Shown: positions 50,101 through 61,256 of the stretch, piece by piece
How positions within the stretch are numbered: the first letter of the stretch is position 1
How the letters are laid out: each line of letters starts with the position of its first letter
Source: Mesaphorura yosii
Taxonomy: Eukaryota > Arthropoda > Collembola > Poduromorpha > Tullbergiidae
Length of the DNA: 62,284 bases
Direction: 5' to 3'
NCBI GenBank assembly: GCA_009869945.1
Contig: WIXG01000408.1
Location: forward strand, 1 to 62,284
Notes under the pieces: model-generated
The model's input: the letters and a program-made list of their open reading frames with translations, nothing else
What the model was told of the DNA's origin: nothing
The model's database searches: none
Translations under genes and position numbers: made by a program

Positions 50101-53100
50101 GATTGTGGAAAACAGCAAAACGATTCATTTTTTACTTCATTGCGGAAATTGTGCATTTTCTCATTGTTGCACGCGATGCTTTTTGTCTCTACAAGAACAG
50201 TACGAGTTGGTAGTTGGTACTGTATTAAAATTTTGCACACCCAAACTCAAGCTACTTGAGTAGCAGACTCTGAAGGTTTTCTCGTTTGTGTGTTGGCAAA
50301 AGGGACAGTTTTTATGCGTTTATGTCCCATTGTTACATAAATCATTGTTGGGCTTAATTTAACGCCAGAATGCTTGCGCGAGCGAGTTCAGCATCAGGAG
50401 CGCATTCAAGAATGTATAATGCAAAACGTTTCTACTATTGTGTCCTGATATAAAAAGTAATAATTTTGAATGAACTCAATTAAAGTAGGTATCATTTCAT
50501 GACGAAATGCATAACTGGAATTATTTCACACTTGCCTTTGTCCAATTGCAAAGCGCGACATAAAATTTTGATTGCTTGTTCATAAAACGAACAATAATAT
50601 GTCAAGCCAATGGAGATTGAGAATGGGAACTCAGCTCTCAAATGAATCTCACTCGAGCTTGTGAGACAGAAGTGAGATGTGGTTGTGTTGATTCTGATTC
50701 CACTCCGGAGCTTACAAAACGGTACACTTCACCAGTGTGTCTAGCAAAACTTGAGTTAAAGCTGTATTTGCTGGCTCAGTTGTGTCGAATATTTAGTTTG
50801 GAAGTTCTCTCGTTTGCAGGTAACACATTTTTAATTCCCAGGCTTAATTCTTACACCTGCTTGAGTAATTGAGTGCTCTGGCCTTTACCCAAGTTAATGA
50901 ATGCTAATGTCACTAATCTGCGTCAAAGCTGGACACTACTGAACTGGAGGATCTGCGGCGTTAACATTAGTTCTTGTAAATCCAGACAGCTACAATCTAG
51001 TTTAACCAGCCATTACATCCGTCCGCCGTTTTAAATTAAATGATGATGCGACTGACGCTCGTTAAAATGTAAATCCTTTATTCCGTGTGCACAGTTGTTG
51101 TAACAAAGCTAGCTACTATTACCATATTTCTCATTCATGTGCTAATCTCCAAGTGCCAGTAGCAGCAAAGGTACGAATGTGCAGGATGATTTGTACAACT
51201 GCATAATTTATTAAACCACGAAATACATGCGTACTTGTTATTTGTGCTCATATTTGCTCCGACAATTTGAAAGATTACATTGCAACTTGGCTTTGTAGTC
51301 AGCCTAACACTTCATATTTCATGGGAAAAAGTACGTGATACGAACACGCAGCACGACTTGTAATTGCAAATCAAACCAGACGATATCCGGTCGTTGATTT
51401 GATAGTCAATTCTTGAGAGATTAATCAGATTACCACTTTGACTTGAGATCAGAGTGTTAGGTCGTTAGGTGAAACAGTGGACGTGCTACACGTGTCCGTG
51501 ATTTGTTACTGCTTCTGATGTTCTGTTCTGATCACTTCCATACCGACATGGGCATACTAAATGGCCTCTGAGATTTGATAGTCGTTTGCTGGTGCAGAGG
51601 GCTGACACATTTTTCAGTTATCCACGTGTCCAATTTGCCTAATTGCAAGCGCTAATAGTCAACAAACACTTAGCAAGCAGAAATCGCTAGTTTGAAAACA
51701 TGCCAGAAACACGTAACACGCTTTCTGCAGTGAAGTGAATAAGATTAAAATCGTTGGTTAAACACCATCGCCCGTGTTATTGGTTTATGATCTGGTTTCG
51801 CGTAGCCAGTTGTCGGTTGAGCAGGGCTGTAATTTGACGCAAGCTGAAGCTAATGACTCGGCTTGAGTGGTGTAGCATGCAAGACGTAATCATGTAATGT
51901 AATTTTGTAATCGTTTCAACACTGGCCGAAATACTGAAACCCGAGAATTAATGATGTGGAATTGATGAGTGCGGTTTGTGGCGAAATGATTGACAGGCAG
52001 TTGGAGGCGTGAGCGTGAAAATGCCTGCATTTAATGAGCTCACTCATTAAATTTTTATTTACATCACTCATTTATTTAGTGCAGAATTTGTATTTTTTGA
52101 GAAGTGTAATTGCGACTGATCTACTACGAATCCAAGGAGCCGAATCTGTTGACATCGACTGTGTATTTGGTGATTATATCTTATGTCATGTGCTGCCAGT
52201 TTGCATTTGTGAAAAATAATCACGAGACCACTTAGCACTGTCCGACCAAGTGACACAACGCAAAGCACGTCTCGGTGACTGTGACTCGTGACAAACTGAA
52301 GAACTGCAGGCAAGTGCCTGAACGGGAGTGCATAATGCGGCATGCCAGAGGATTCTGTTTCCCATCCTACAACTTGTTCGCTTCATTAGATTCACGAGAT
52401 GCAAATATTGACAAATGACAAAAGAAATTGAATGAGTAAATTTCGGAGGGACGCTTCATCTATCATGTGCCTTCAGTCGTCCAGCTCATGACTTGGAAGA
52501 ATAAAAGCAGGTGAAGTTTAGGCGTTGAACAGTCTTTAATTTAAAAAATGATCCTGAAAGATTCGTTATTTGGTGATAGTTGAGTGAAACTGGACGTTTT
52601 ACCATTCAATGCGTTCTGAAATGGCTCAGAATCAAAAATTGAGTTGTAGTAAGCTTGCTGATCGTGACAAAAGGAGAAAAAAATCTCAAGACCTTGTGCA
52701 AGTGCTGAGCAACGGAAACAGTTTTGGGCAAAACATGTACCAGATTTTGTTTAACAAATTGCTCAACGCAATTGAACAAAGGTGAGTAATTAAGAACTAT
52801 TCTTGAAATTTAACTTTCAACCCGGCTTTCAAAATTCGTCAATATCATGCTATACGCGATTGGTTGTAGGTTCACATGATCTCATATAACAATTATGTTT
52901 GGACGAGATGATCGACAGTCAATAGTGATCATCCTCTGAATTCATACCTATTCGTGCGTGCAACGTTGCAACGGGATAATTTACCGAACAGGTGTAATTG
53001 ATTTAGTTTACTCATGTATTCATTTGATAACAGCACGATAAATATTGAAATGCGTAATCAAGGTTATGACTCGTGATTCACCTTCAAAGCAAAGTCGACA

Positions 53101-56100
53101 TTGGCAATGACATTAGGCAAAATGGAAATTGGCCACACGTCCACAATGACACTCTCGCTAATGTTCGCAAACAGTGACAGCTAATTTATGTAAAAGCATC
53201 ACGTAATGTTTGATTTAAGTTAATGCGGGCTATTTATTGAGGCTATTGCAAATTGAAACTTGATAATACATGCCCAGAATTCCACCATGGGGCGAGCTTT
53301 TTCACATTTTCGGTGTTCGATGAGCTTTATCGTATCGCAAAGTTGATATTTTCACGTGGTAAGTATATTCCAGCTCATATCACATGTCAACAGCAGGAGG
53401 GACAACGTAATTACATTATTCTACATGGACTGGACGTTGACGTGAAATGGCCTGATAAAGCAGTTGCGGTGTGTCTATTTATGATAATGCCATACACCTT
53501 GCGTATTCGTATTCGATCATACTCCCCAAAGCTAATACTAATGCTACGCTGACCGACGGAACTACAATTTTATTTGCTAATTGAATTCGGCAATCTTTTG
53601 TGACGGTACACTGCAGACCGTGTGTGCGATTTGCTTTTGCTGGCTCAAAGCAAACGCTACGCCATGCTGACAGTGATAGACAGATATGGCTATACGATAA
53701 AGACTAGCGCCGTATAGATTACCCAACTACTATCAGGTCCATATCAGAGCTAGTCGTCGTTTGCGCGCTCTGATTTCATTAAAGCAAATGTAAATTCAGT
53801 CGAGATTCTATTCTTGTTGAGTGAAAGCTAACAAAAGCTGAAGCAAAGCAGTGGTTTAGCTTCACGTTGAATTTAATACACCTTCTCTGATCTGCGACCT
53901 CATCTGGTCCTGAACATGAATAATTCGTCCTGAAAGCATTCCTGCATTCGCGGTTAAAATGGCCCGAAAGCGACAAGCCAGTTAATCTGATTTAAAAGTG
54001 GTTATTACTGCCGTGAGTATTTTGTCTTAATTAACCAGCCGCCGCCAATGCATTGTAATGCGTCGCCTACCTGTTTGTTTGCTAAACTAATAAAGCGTAT
54101 GCCGCCTAATCTAACTCCTGACCTAATCGACTAACAATACTAATCTTGACTGGTTGCTTTTCTGTTTGATCCTTGCAGTAGCAACTCAGTATTAATGATG
54201 GTGATGGGAAGTGGTGCTGGTGCCGGTGGAGACTCGGCTGCCGGGAGTACGACAATTCTGCATGGTGAGACTCCTTCAGCATGGTCAAGGCAGATAGTTG
54301 AGACTTCTAGACGTAGACGTAGTCGTGCTATCACTACCTCCAGCAGTAGCAGTAACAATACTAATGCACTTGATGGTATGTGCTTAGATACTACTTCTAA
54401 CTCAACAATTGACGCTCTCAACATCATGAGCGTCTCAGACTCAGTCACTCAAATACCATCAGTCACGCTCAACACGCCGCTGAATGCAGCCAACATTCTG
54501 GACCCCATCGAAAGGTAATTGTATTGATTTTTTTAATGTGAGGAAGTGAAACTAACACTTCAAGTGCTCCGATATCAATATTCGATAGTTTGTCACACGC
54601 CCGGTTCAAACCACCGGACATGTGTCGTACTCTTAAATTCCTTGAGAAAGCTGAAAGGTCCAAGGCTATACGAAAGTTTTTTAACGTCTGTTGTGTACCT
54701 GAAATGCATAAAACATCACACGGTTGATTTCCGGCAACCTATAATAATGGCGGTCCGTTCTGGTGGAGGTTCAAAGTTTATTGAAATTATTGACATACGA
54801 CACAACTACGAGGGAGTGTTAAATACACGCCGAGCTCAATGTCAAGAATTGATTTTTGGTTGACACACACAGCACAATAGGCACTTCTTCTAGCAGAGTA
54901 TCTTCGAGTCATAAATCATAAACACTTGTGTTTGTTCACAACTTGTGCAGAGCACGAGGAAAAACTTAATGCTAATCACACTAAAATATTTGCCATCCAG
55001 CACGTCACGAGCATGTGCTTGAGCCTTAGGAGCCACAAGCGGAATTCACAGCACATTGGTGCTGTCGAATCGTGTGCAGTGTACAGCTTATCTTTGTAAT
55101 TTTTCGATAGTTCATGACAATAAAGCAGCAGGTGTACTTTATCTGTATCTGCGTCTGCTCTAGAACAGAATTTAAAATGGGCACATGATGAAATGACGAA
55201 AAGGCTGGGGCCATAAAGTCTGCAGAACAGGCACATTTGTGCAATTCAATTGTTCAATGCATTGCAGCATGTAGCATTTCGTGATTTGACGTAATATTAC
55301 TCTCGCAGAAATCTGATACGCTCTCATCATTGACGCAATTTATAGATATTGAAGGAAGGAGGAAGCTGAAACCGAATCAGTCAAACGTCAAAGGTGAATC
55401 ATTTGATTTGATTGTTTCGTGTTCAAAGATAAGAATCCAATTTAGAACATCGACACAAAATCAGGAAAAACTAATTTGGTTATACAAACAGTGACGAATA
55501 TTGCAATTGTGATAAGAAGTCGGCACAAACCATAAACCATTACAGCAAGCAGATTGCTCTAGTCGCAAAAAAGTTGGGTTTGTCCAGTCCCCTCTGCAAC
55601 CATTACGGAATAATAAATCAAGAGAAATAAGATCGCCAAGCCCGATTACAAGCGTAGCCTTCCCATTAGCGAATAATAGAAGTGGCAAAATTGTGTGCTT
55701 GTAAAGCGCTTGAATATTGTACATTTCCTTCCTGTTTTTTACTTTTCATTTTCCAGTGCCGGGGCTTATTTTTGGGCAATTTAAGGCAACCTCGCGGTGA
55801 GTTATTGTATTGTCATCAAGTTGTGCACACAAATGCGAGTGTTTGTGCTGTAAATATATTTCTAATGCTACGTAGACGTGTGGATAGGTGAGCCCAGTCG
55901 TCCTGGCAGTGCTCCGTGTACGAATATTTTAAAGCACTGGACTGGAATTAGATAGCAGTATTGATTTTCGGCCAAATACGTGCAAAAAGGATTACTCTGC
56001 AATTTAATTTCAATACCAAAATGACAAAGGCCAACGCTTGCTGCTCGTCTTGTGAATGTGTGCAACGTCAATAATTCTCAATCAAGAATATAACTTCCCG

Positions 56101-59100
56101 TGAGAAGGTTCCTGCAAAGAAACTTAACCGTCGGCTTTTCGAGTTCGTCGGCAGATATTTTGACAGTTAAAACCTACGGCGTTCGTTCGTTAAAGCCTGC
56201 ATCCTGGAAGCGACGCATAACACAAGCTTCTAATCAGTGTTAAGTGTTGTAAGATGTGATAAGGCAGCTGACCAACTGACTAAAATCCGAATGAAATTTC
56301 GGCTCAAGAATAACACTCTTGTTCATAAAATGAGGAAGTGGACCTCAATGAAAAAACTTGAGATTACGGCGTCGCCCGACGCGGGGTCAGGGTCAGGAGC
56401 ACCTGTTGCCAAGAAGAAGGCTAAGGATGGAGACAAGAAACAAGTCGGGGAGCATTCAGTCGGGAGAAAAATCATTCGCTTGGGCTTGGAATCGAATCTG
56501 TTAGTAACCATCTTACACAATCTTGTAGTGCATTTAACGCCAATTCTGAGCCGCAAGGTTAAGACAAAGGATTGGCTTGTGTACGGAATCGGTTAAGTCA
56601 TTACAGTTTCTATGCCTTTAAAGACCTTCGTTTGATGGTACACGTGGAGTAAACAGGAATAATTTCTTCCTGGGTGCTAATTATTAGATTACGGTATTGG
56701 TGGCAGAATTATTGAAGTCGGGTCTTGACTCGTGTGTGCCGACCTTGCAAGCACGAACAATACCACTCATCTTGAGAACATCGTCATTAGTAATTCTCCA
56801 CGGGCGTCTGACTTAAGGTCTTGAGGTTGAAGAAGAAAAGCTCGAAAGTACAGTGACGCGTAAACCGCGTAAGTGCGGTTAACCTTTCATCGGCCTTGCA
56901 AAGAAACAGATTAATTACCGTGTCTTTTGGCTTAGCAAATGAATTATGACTTGGGTTAAAATCTACAGTTGGAAAGAAACAAAAGAAATGCGTACGTGCG
57001 CGATGAGTCGACACTTCAGTGTTATTGGAATAGACTCCAGAGATGCGTGGTGTGTTTACGTATTGCATTGGTCTGGTCTGACAGATTGTCTGAGGGGCAT
57101 GTTTAGTTTTTTAGCAGTAGCATATTTACAATCTCCATTGCAATAACGCAAATATATCAGAGCCTGCCGAAAGATTTTTGTAATTTTTAGGTTTTTGCTT
57201 GCATTTGAATTGCATAGTCTCGTTTCAACTGCAAAGTGACAGCTCGTGTTAGTGATTACGATAAGCACGATGTTTACCACAAGAAGTCTACACAAAAAGT
57301 TAGACTATTGCAAATACAAAAAAGCGACTCGAAAGCGAAAAAGGTTAAAGTTTACCAAATATTGTCTCTTATCTTTGACTCTTAGTTGTTTGTGATGAAT
57401 GTATTGGAGTGCGAGACCTTTCAGACTCCGGTCTTTTAGTCTCACAAAATCATGCATCGGTTAAGCATGTAATCGTAATTTTCATGTTTACTTCTTAAAT
57501 TGGTTCAAGGGACTCAACAGCAAAGGTCCACCAGTAAATTTTCCTTTCGTCGCCGATATCTCTCGAAATGGAGTCCTCGCAAGTATATCGCATTAACAAA
57601 TGACGTTTCTCTTTCTGTTTGCAGACAATCGCTGAAACATTTGAGTGTAAGTGCTCCAGCCATTAAATCAGCGGTGATAATGGGAACCAGCAGTTCAGAC
57701 AATGAATTCATTTTTGCGCCAACCACGTCAAAGTCAAGACAGAAGAAGTTTCATCGCCATTTCTCAGATGTGCCACAAGAGGAAAAAGTTTTAGACTGTA
57801 AGTACAAAAGTCTAGCTACATTAACCAATTTGTTAAAAGGAACTAAGAATGAGAGCATTGTCCTGTCTAGAGTGTTCAAGGAAGTGCGAGCGCTTAAAAC
57901 TTTCCTGGAATTCAACCAAAATTCTTTTACAATGAATGTTTCTCGCACGAAGACTCGAGCTGTCATAACATATATTTCATTCTTTTCCTGAAGTATAAAA
58001 GGTCCGTGCATGCAATGACAAGTGTATGACAACACAACATTGTCGCGAGATAGATGAGTAGTGGGGTGGCCATACATATAAGTTCTCCCATCTTGAGCAA
58101 ATTTTGCAGCAGCAGGCCAAGATTAAATTCGCGCATCTCAGCAAGTTCAAAGACCTTTTTTACTTTGAGAAAAGACGTCGTACTAAGAAACTCTAGAATC
58201 AATGTATCGTTATGTGACACCCTGTAATAATCAATTTTGTCTTAATGATGATATCAGATTATTCATGTGCACTGGTGGCTGACATTCTTCTTCAGGGATA
58301 TCTCTACATCACCGAAAACCACTTTGCATTCTACTCAAATGTGTTTGGTTATGTTACCAAAGTGAGCCCTCTGCAGATTCATCTCAGAGTCTTTAACAGG
58401 GACTTAGTCGTTAAATTAACAAATTCTTTGTATTTTAGGTATTGATTCCCGTCTGCAGCGTCGTAAGCATTACCAAAGAGAAGACTGCAAAAATCATACC
58501 AAATGCTGTTGGAATTTGCACAAGAAACGAAAAGCACGTTTTCGCGTCACTTATTTCTCGCGAAACAACTTATAAACTCATGTGCAAAGTCTGGACATAC
58601 ACAAACGATAACGAAGCCAAGCTAGTGCAAATAAGTAGTAAAGTGGTAAGTCAAAATAAGAAAATAATCACTGGTTTCATTTTATAACTTTTCCGCAAAT
58701 ATTTCAATTTCAGATCCCAAATGTGGACAAGGGAAGTGGCGGTGATTTGAGCATTCCTGATGAGTCATCCGGCGAGTCTGGCAGTGGCAACGACTCGGCA
58801 GTGGAACCAATTTCCTATACACCTTCACCTCTCAATACGCCAAATGTTGAAAAAATTAAGCTGTTGGAGTCCAGCACTTCAACTGCGAGTGATCCAGAGA
58901 AAAGCGGTGTTAAGGAATCGTCTGGTGCTATCAGTAATAATAACGGCAGCGGCACAAGCATCGTCGGTGATAAGAAGCAACCCGCTGCGCTCGGTTCAGC
59001 GAATCCCTCAATTTTATGCTCCACAACATTGTCATCGTACGTCAGGACGACAAATCAGCGGGCATCCATTCAAATCAATAAACCTGTGAACATAATCTCA

Positions 59101-59782
59101 GCAATTACGAGTGAGTGCCCTTGGCCTTTCAGTGCCATAAGCGTAGTTCTTGTACGTGTTTTGTGCAAATTATAATAATTTTCTTTCTGAATATAGAGGA
59201 AAATGGAAACCATTATTTAAGTACAATAAGGACTGGGCTTAAAAAGACACAGAATGGCCACTCGCTGCTAATTTTGGCAACTGCACTTCTAGTCATTCTA
59301 TTCCTATCAGCCGCCATGCTTTTAAGCCGCATTTCAAGTCTGCAAGAAAAACTGGCTGAAAAGCCAGTGTTCCAGGACAGGTAAGAATCCATTCGATAAT
59401 GGTACACAGTACAAATCGTTTTACTTTACACTAATAACTTATCATTTCCGCATCGTGTAGCGAACAGTTTTATCAAGAACTGCTTACGTATCAGAACAAG
59501 CTACATTCCAGCTCTGCTGAAGAAATTCACCAATACATAAATATGAATCTGAAACAAATAGTTCGGGTAAGTTTATCGTTGAGCTTGGTTTCCAGTTAGT
59601 CGTTAATCAGAAATTCTAAAATGGAACTAGGAACTTGGAATATATTCTTTCAGGTGAGGCAATCCCTCGAAGCACTTTCATTTCTCGTGATGACCAGTCA
59701 GCCTATTATTGGCGGGGTACAGCAGACGACCGACAGTTCTCAAGGCCTCAATGATTTCAATCAAGCGGCACAAGAGAACTAG
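38133..59782 (+). CDS. GRAM-domain membrane protein, GRAMD2-like, with modular Ser-rich N-terminus
   Basis: Eleven exons join in frame to 715 codons: 38133-38215, 38353-38511, 43239-43508, 54179-54514, 57625-57797, 58258-58361, 58439-58645, 58714-59110, 59197-59380, 59461-59566, 59654-59782. Residues 1 to about 282 are disordered, Ser/Asn/Gly-rich. The GRAM domain (about 323-430) starts KKFHRHFSDVPQEEKVLD and includes CALVADILLQGYLYI, LIPVCSVVSITKEKTAKIIP and FASLISRETTYKL. A Ser-rich linker leads to one membrane helix near residues 598-620 (LLILATALLVILFLSAAMLL) and a coiled coil. There is no room for a VASt/ASTER sterol domain, so it resembles GRAMD2A/2B, ER-plasma-membrane contact-site proteins. 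The first four exons all end in phase 2; the 38.2 kb donor (gtcagg) is the weakest join. Introns are up to about 10.7 kb and contain alternative exons and a nested gene. Confidence 0.85.
38512..39231. other. GRAM gene intron, left part
   Basis: Intronic DNA up to the 3' end of the nested minus-strand gene. AATAAA on the minus strand at 39135-39140 is the likely poly(A) signal of that nested gene. Nothing else recognised. Confidence 0.5.
39232..40227 (-). CDS. Secreted Thr-rich, cysteine-containing protein, DUF4789-like (nested gene)
   Basis: Three exons (40130-40227, 39645-40056, 39232-39564) join in frame to 280 residues. It has a clear signal peptide (MSKYFRVAFALVLFFTIGAY), then a Thr/Pro/Ser-rich mucin-like stretch. 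A cysteine module follows: a DCPAN... segment, CDCDYYQCSRPLLYSSKTKE, then GPCAESEWYAF and ICEPRKC. The order C...C...GPC..xxW...C..(R)xC resembles the arthropod DUF4789 family; this is recalled, not searched. Function unknown; extracellular or cuticle-related is likely. The whole gene lies inside a GRAM-gene intron on the opposite strand, with its own TATA box and poly(A) signal. Confidence 0.8.
40327..40336 (-). promoter_or_regulatory. TATA box of the nested secreted-protein gene
   Basis: TATATAAAAG on the minus strand about 100 bp upstream of the ATG, placing the start of transcription near 40297. Confidence 0.55.
40337..43238. other. GRAM gene intron between the nested gene and exon 3
   Basis: About 2.9 kb of intron. 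Short open frames on both strands (for example 40942-41205 minus, 41710-41970 minus, 42190-42393 plus) show no family. A perfect hairpin at 43161-43190 is listed separately. Confidence 0.45.
43161..43190. repeat. Perfect inverted repeat, 10-bp arms
   Basis: Arms GCAAAAGACT and AGTCTTTTGC with a 10-nt loop, about 50 bp upstream of the acceptor of exon 43239-43508 and about 20 bp before an in-frame ATG (43210). Confidence 0.7.
43210..43508 (+). other. Ser/Asn/Gly-rich exon of the GRAM gene, possibly also an alternative first exon
   Basis: As an internal exon it runs 43239-43508 (acceptor cag|T, donor AAAG|gtaagc), phase 2 at both ends, 270 nt, so skipping it keeps the frame. The frame is also open through the acceptor back to an ATG at 43210 (MKMLCLVHHSKTN), so the same block could start a shorter transcript. 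It codes for a low-complexity sequence with runs of Ser, Asn and Gly. Confidence 0.6.
43509..52608. other. Long intron of the GRAM gene
   Basis: About 9.1 kb of intron. Open frames are short (the longest about 110 codons, 44452-44787) and carry no recognised motif. A hairpin-rich patch at about 48475-48680 is listed separately. No tRNA or intact mobile element was recognised. Confidence 0.45.
48475..48512. repeat. Perfect inverted repeat, 15-bp arms
   Basis: Arms TGTTGCTTGTCCTGC (48475-48489) and its exact reverse complement (48498-48512), loop of 8 nt (gcgcggca). Two smaller palindromes lie within the next 170 bp. Could be the relic of a foldback element or a structured intronic RNA. Confidence 0.75.
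52609..52781 (+). other. Alternative first exon of the GRAM gene
   Basis: ATG at 52609 (a second in-frame ATG at 52621) opens a frame of 57 complete codons ending GAACAAAG|gtgagt, an excellent donor in phase 2. This joins in frame to the phase-2 start of the common exon at 57625 (R|QSLKHLSV) or to the cassette exon at 54179. The encoded segment (SKLADRDKRRKKSQDLVQVL then FGQNMYQILFNKLLNAIEQ) is charged and helical, unlike the Ser-rich exons. It implies an internal promoter near 52.5 kb. Confidence 0.6.
52782..54178. other. GRAM gene intron
   Basis: About 1.4 kb of intron between the alternative first exon and the cassette exon. A 99-codon plus-strand frame (53253-53552) has no recognisable domain. 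Nothing else seen. Confidence 0.45.
54179..54514 (+). other. Cassette-compatible Ser/Thr-rich exon of the GRAM gene
   Basis: 336 nt with acceptor cttgcag|T and donor GAAAG|gtaatt, phase 2 at both ends. Codes for a Gly/Ala/Ser-rich start, an Arg-rich patch (ETSRRRRSRAITT) and Ser/Asn/Thr-rich sequence ending LDPIER. Its length is a multiple of three, so it can be included or skipped without changing the frame. Confidence 0.65.
54515..57624. other. GRAM gene intron before the common exon
   Basis: About 3.1 kb. Two possible extra first exons lie here: 55756-55884 (acceptor ttttccag, donor GATAG|gtgagc in phase 2, with a possible ATG at 55864), and the Lys-rich frame at 56291-56595 listed separately. 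Otherwise AT-rich and unremarkable. Confidence 0.4.
56291..56595 (+). other. Possible Lys-rich alternative first exon or small gene
   Basis: An ATG at 56291 (MKFRLKNNTLVHKMRKW) opens about 100 codons with a coding-like Gly/Lys stretch (SGSGAPVAKKKAKDGDKKQV). No strong phase-2 donor is present; the best candidate is CT|gttagt near 56500, which is weak. It may be an alternative N-terminus of the GRAM gene or chance. Confidence 0.3.
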
Positions 59783-60771
59783 CATCAGAACCTAATTTGC
59801 TGGAATCAAATCGACTCAAGATTTAAGACCTATCTTCGTTACTGATCTCGCTCAGAAACAAAATTGAGCCAAAAGCGCCAAAATGTGAGGAGTTTGTTAT
59901 TGCCCTTCGTTAATAATGGACTGTGGACTCATTCAAGTTCAATACTTTCAACATGGGTTACTCAGTGAGGCTCAAATGTTGTAAACATCAACTGAAACTA
60001 GTTACCAGGGAAAAGCTACATTTTGAGAATAGTCAAGAACTTCCTACAGTCCTGCATGAAAATTGTACTGAAGTAGGATTTTCGCCTTTCACAACTTGTT
60101 AGCTACGAAGAATTATGGTGTTGTAACTCTAGAATATTGTTTTTATCTTAAACTAATTAAATTGACTTTTCCTTTGTGATACTAGAACTTAAGTACGTGT
60201 AATTTGACAAGCGAAAATAAGGCATTGTGATTTGGGAAGATATCTCGCATTAACTTTCCTTGCACTTTCGAAATATTTTGTGAGTTGACCAAGGTAATGT
60301 GACAAATACAGTTGACAATTTTAAAACGGATGTTTCGCTTGCGTAAGATTGTGATGTAGTAACAACAAACAGCATTGACTGCTGACAGTTATTTAGGACA
60401 ATCGCTGCCTGGCACAAGCAGCCTGTCGCATTGACTTTAGAATTGACGGAGTGGTACATTCTTCAAGCAAATATTACCTCATCATGAATTCCGCATAATT
60501 ATAGGAAAGAAACGAGTAGCTTTAAATTTTTATTGCAACTCTATTAAAAACTAGCTAATAAATAACTGGTAATATGAAGTCAAATTATTCACTAACTCAT
60601 TCTAGTCTCCAGCTTTTAAGAATGAATAAATACAACTATGAGTTTGCGCGTTTACACACTTGTGCGATGTCACACTCACACTTTCCTGGAAGGAAAAGTT
60701 TCCAAGTGCAAAGAGTTGAAAGGTCAGAGATCCTGAAGGGCCATGTCGCTACCCCGATCCCTACCCTTCAG
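59783..60771. other. 3'UTR of the GRAM gene and spacer
   Basis: Non-coding. The GRAM gene 3'UTR begins here; an AATAAATAA stretch near 60557 is a possible distal poly(A) signal. A 73-codon plus-strand frame at 60574-60795 is not supported. Confidence 0.45.
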
Positions 60772-60895
60772 AACCTCTGTGGAATGCGGGAATGAGTTTG
60801 TGGACGCCATTCCGAAAGCACCTTCAGGGAAGATCTTCCGGACAGAACTCAAACGTGACTACCTTGAAAGGAATCCACAGTATCTCCTGCAATGA
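60772..60895 (+). pseudogene. Orphan C-terminal exon of an acyl-CoA ligase/luciferase-like enzyme
   Basis: After a good polypyrimidine-cag acceptor (ending 60771) the frame reads EFVDAIPKAPSGKIFRTELK and ends NPQYLLQ-stop. This is the A10 motif (PK.xSGKI) and tail of adenylate-forming enzymes such as 4-coumarate-CoA ligase and firefly-luciferase-like acyl-CoA synthetases; the Lys of SGK is the catalytic lysine of the C-terminal domain. Just upstream (about 60686-60720) a frame reading LEGKVSKCKELKG resembles the preceding part of the same domain. No N-terminal or AMP-binding domain is present in the surrounding DNA, so it is probably a stranded fragment. Confidence 0.65.
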
Positions 60896-60928
60896 ACAAA
60901 TATTACCATAATGTTAATTTAATACCAT

Positions 60929-61256
60929 TCAATCTACTATGCTTGATGTTAAACTTGTAATGTTGAGCTGCAGGAAAGATTAAACATTAATTTGAAAGAA
61001 GGTTCTTGCTTACCATTGAATCAATCGCAGGGTGTCTATAATTTGCTGGTTTGCCTGTTGTCACCAAATTGGACTGCTGGACTGGTTCTCGACGGACTCC
61101 ATACATTATAAAGTATTTCTTGACATGAACTGCCAAATAAATTGCTGGAACACTGACGAATACGACCAGGTGACCAAGAGGTTTGATCCATTGCGCTGTA
61201 CTGAACCGATGATAAGCGAAACTGAGCTCACTAATTGATTGCAGCTGTAAAATGTG
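60929..61256 (-). CDS. Last exons of an unrecognised membrane protein
   Basis: Two minus-strand exons join in frame: 61014 to about 61256 (donor TCAATG|gtaagc) and 60929-60967 (acceptor tcctgcag, then stop). The coding part has one clear membrane helix (LGHLVVFVSVPAIYLAVHV) followed by a basic, polar tail (KKYFIMYGVRREP, KPANYRHPAIDSM). The 5' side of the first exon is not fixed; an acceptor cag at about 61257 or 61228 is possible, and no in-frame ATG is seen, so earlier exons probably lie to the right. I do not recognise the family. Confidence 0.45.
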
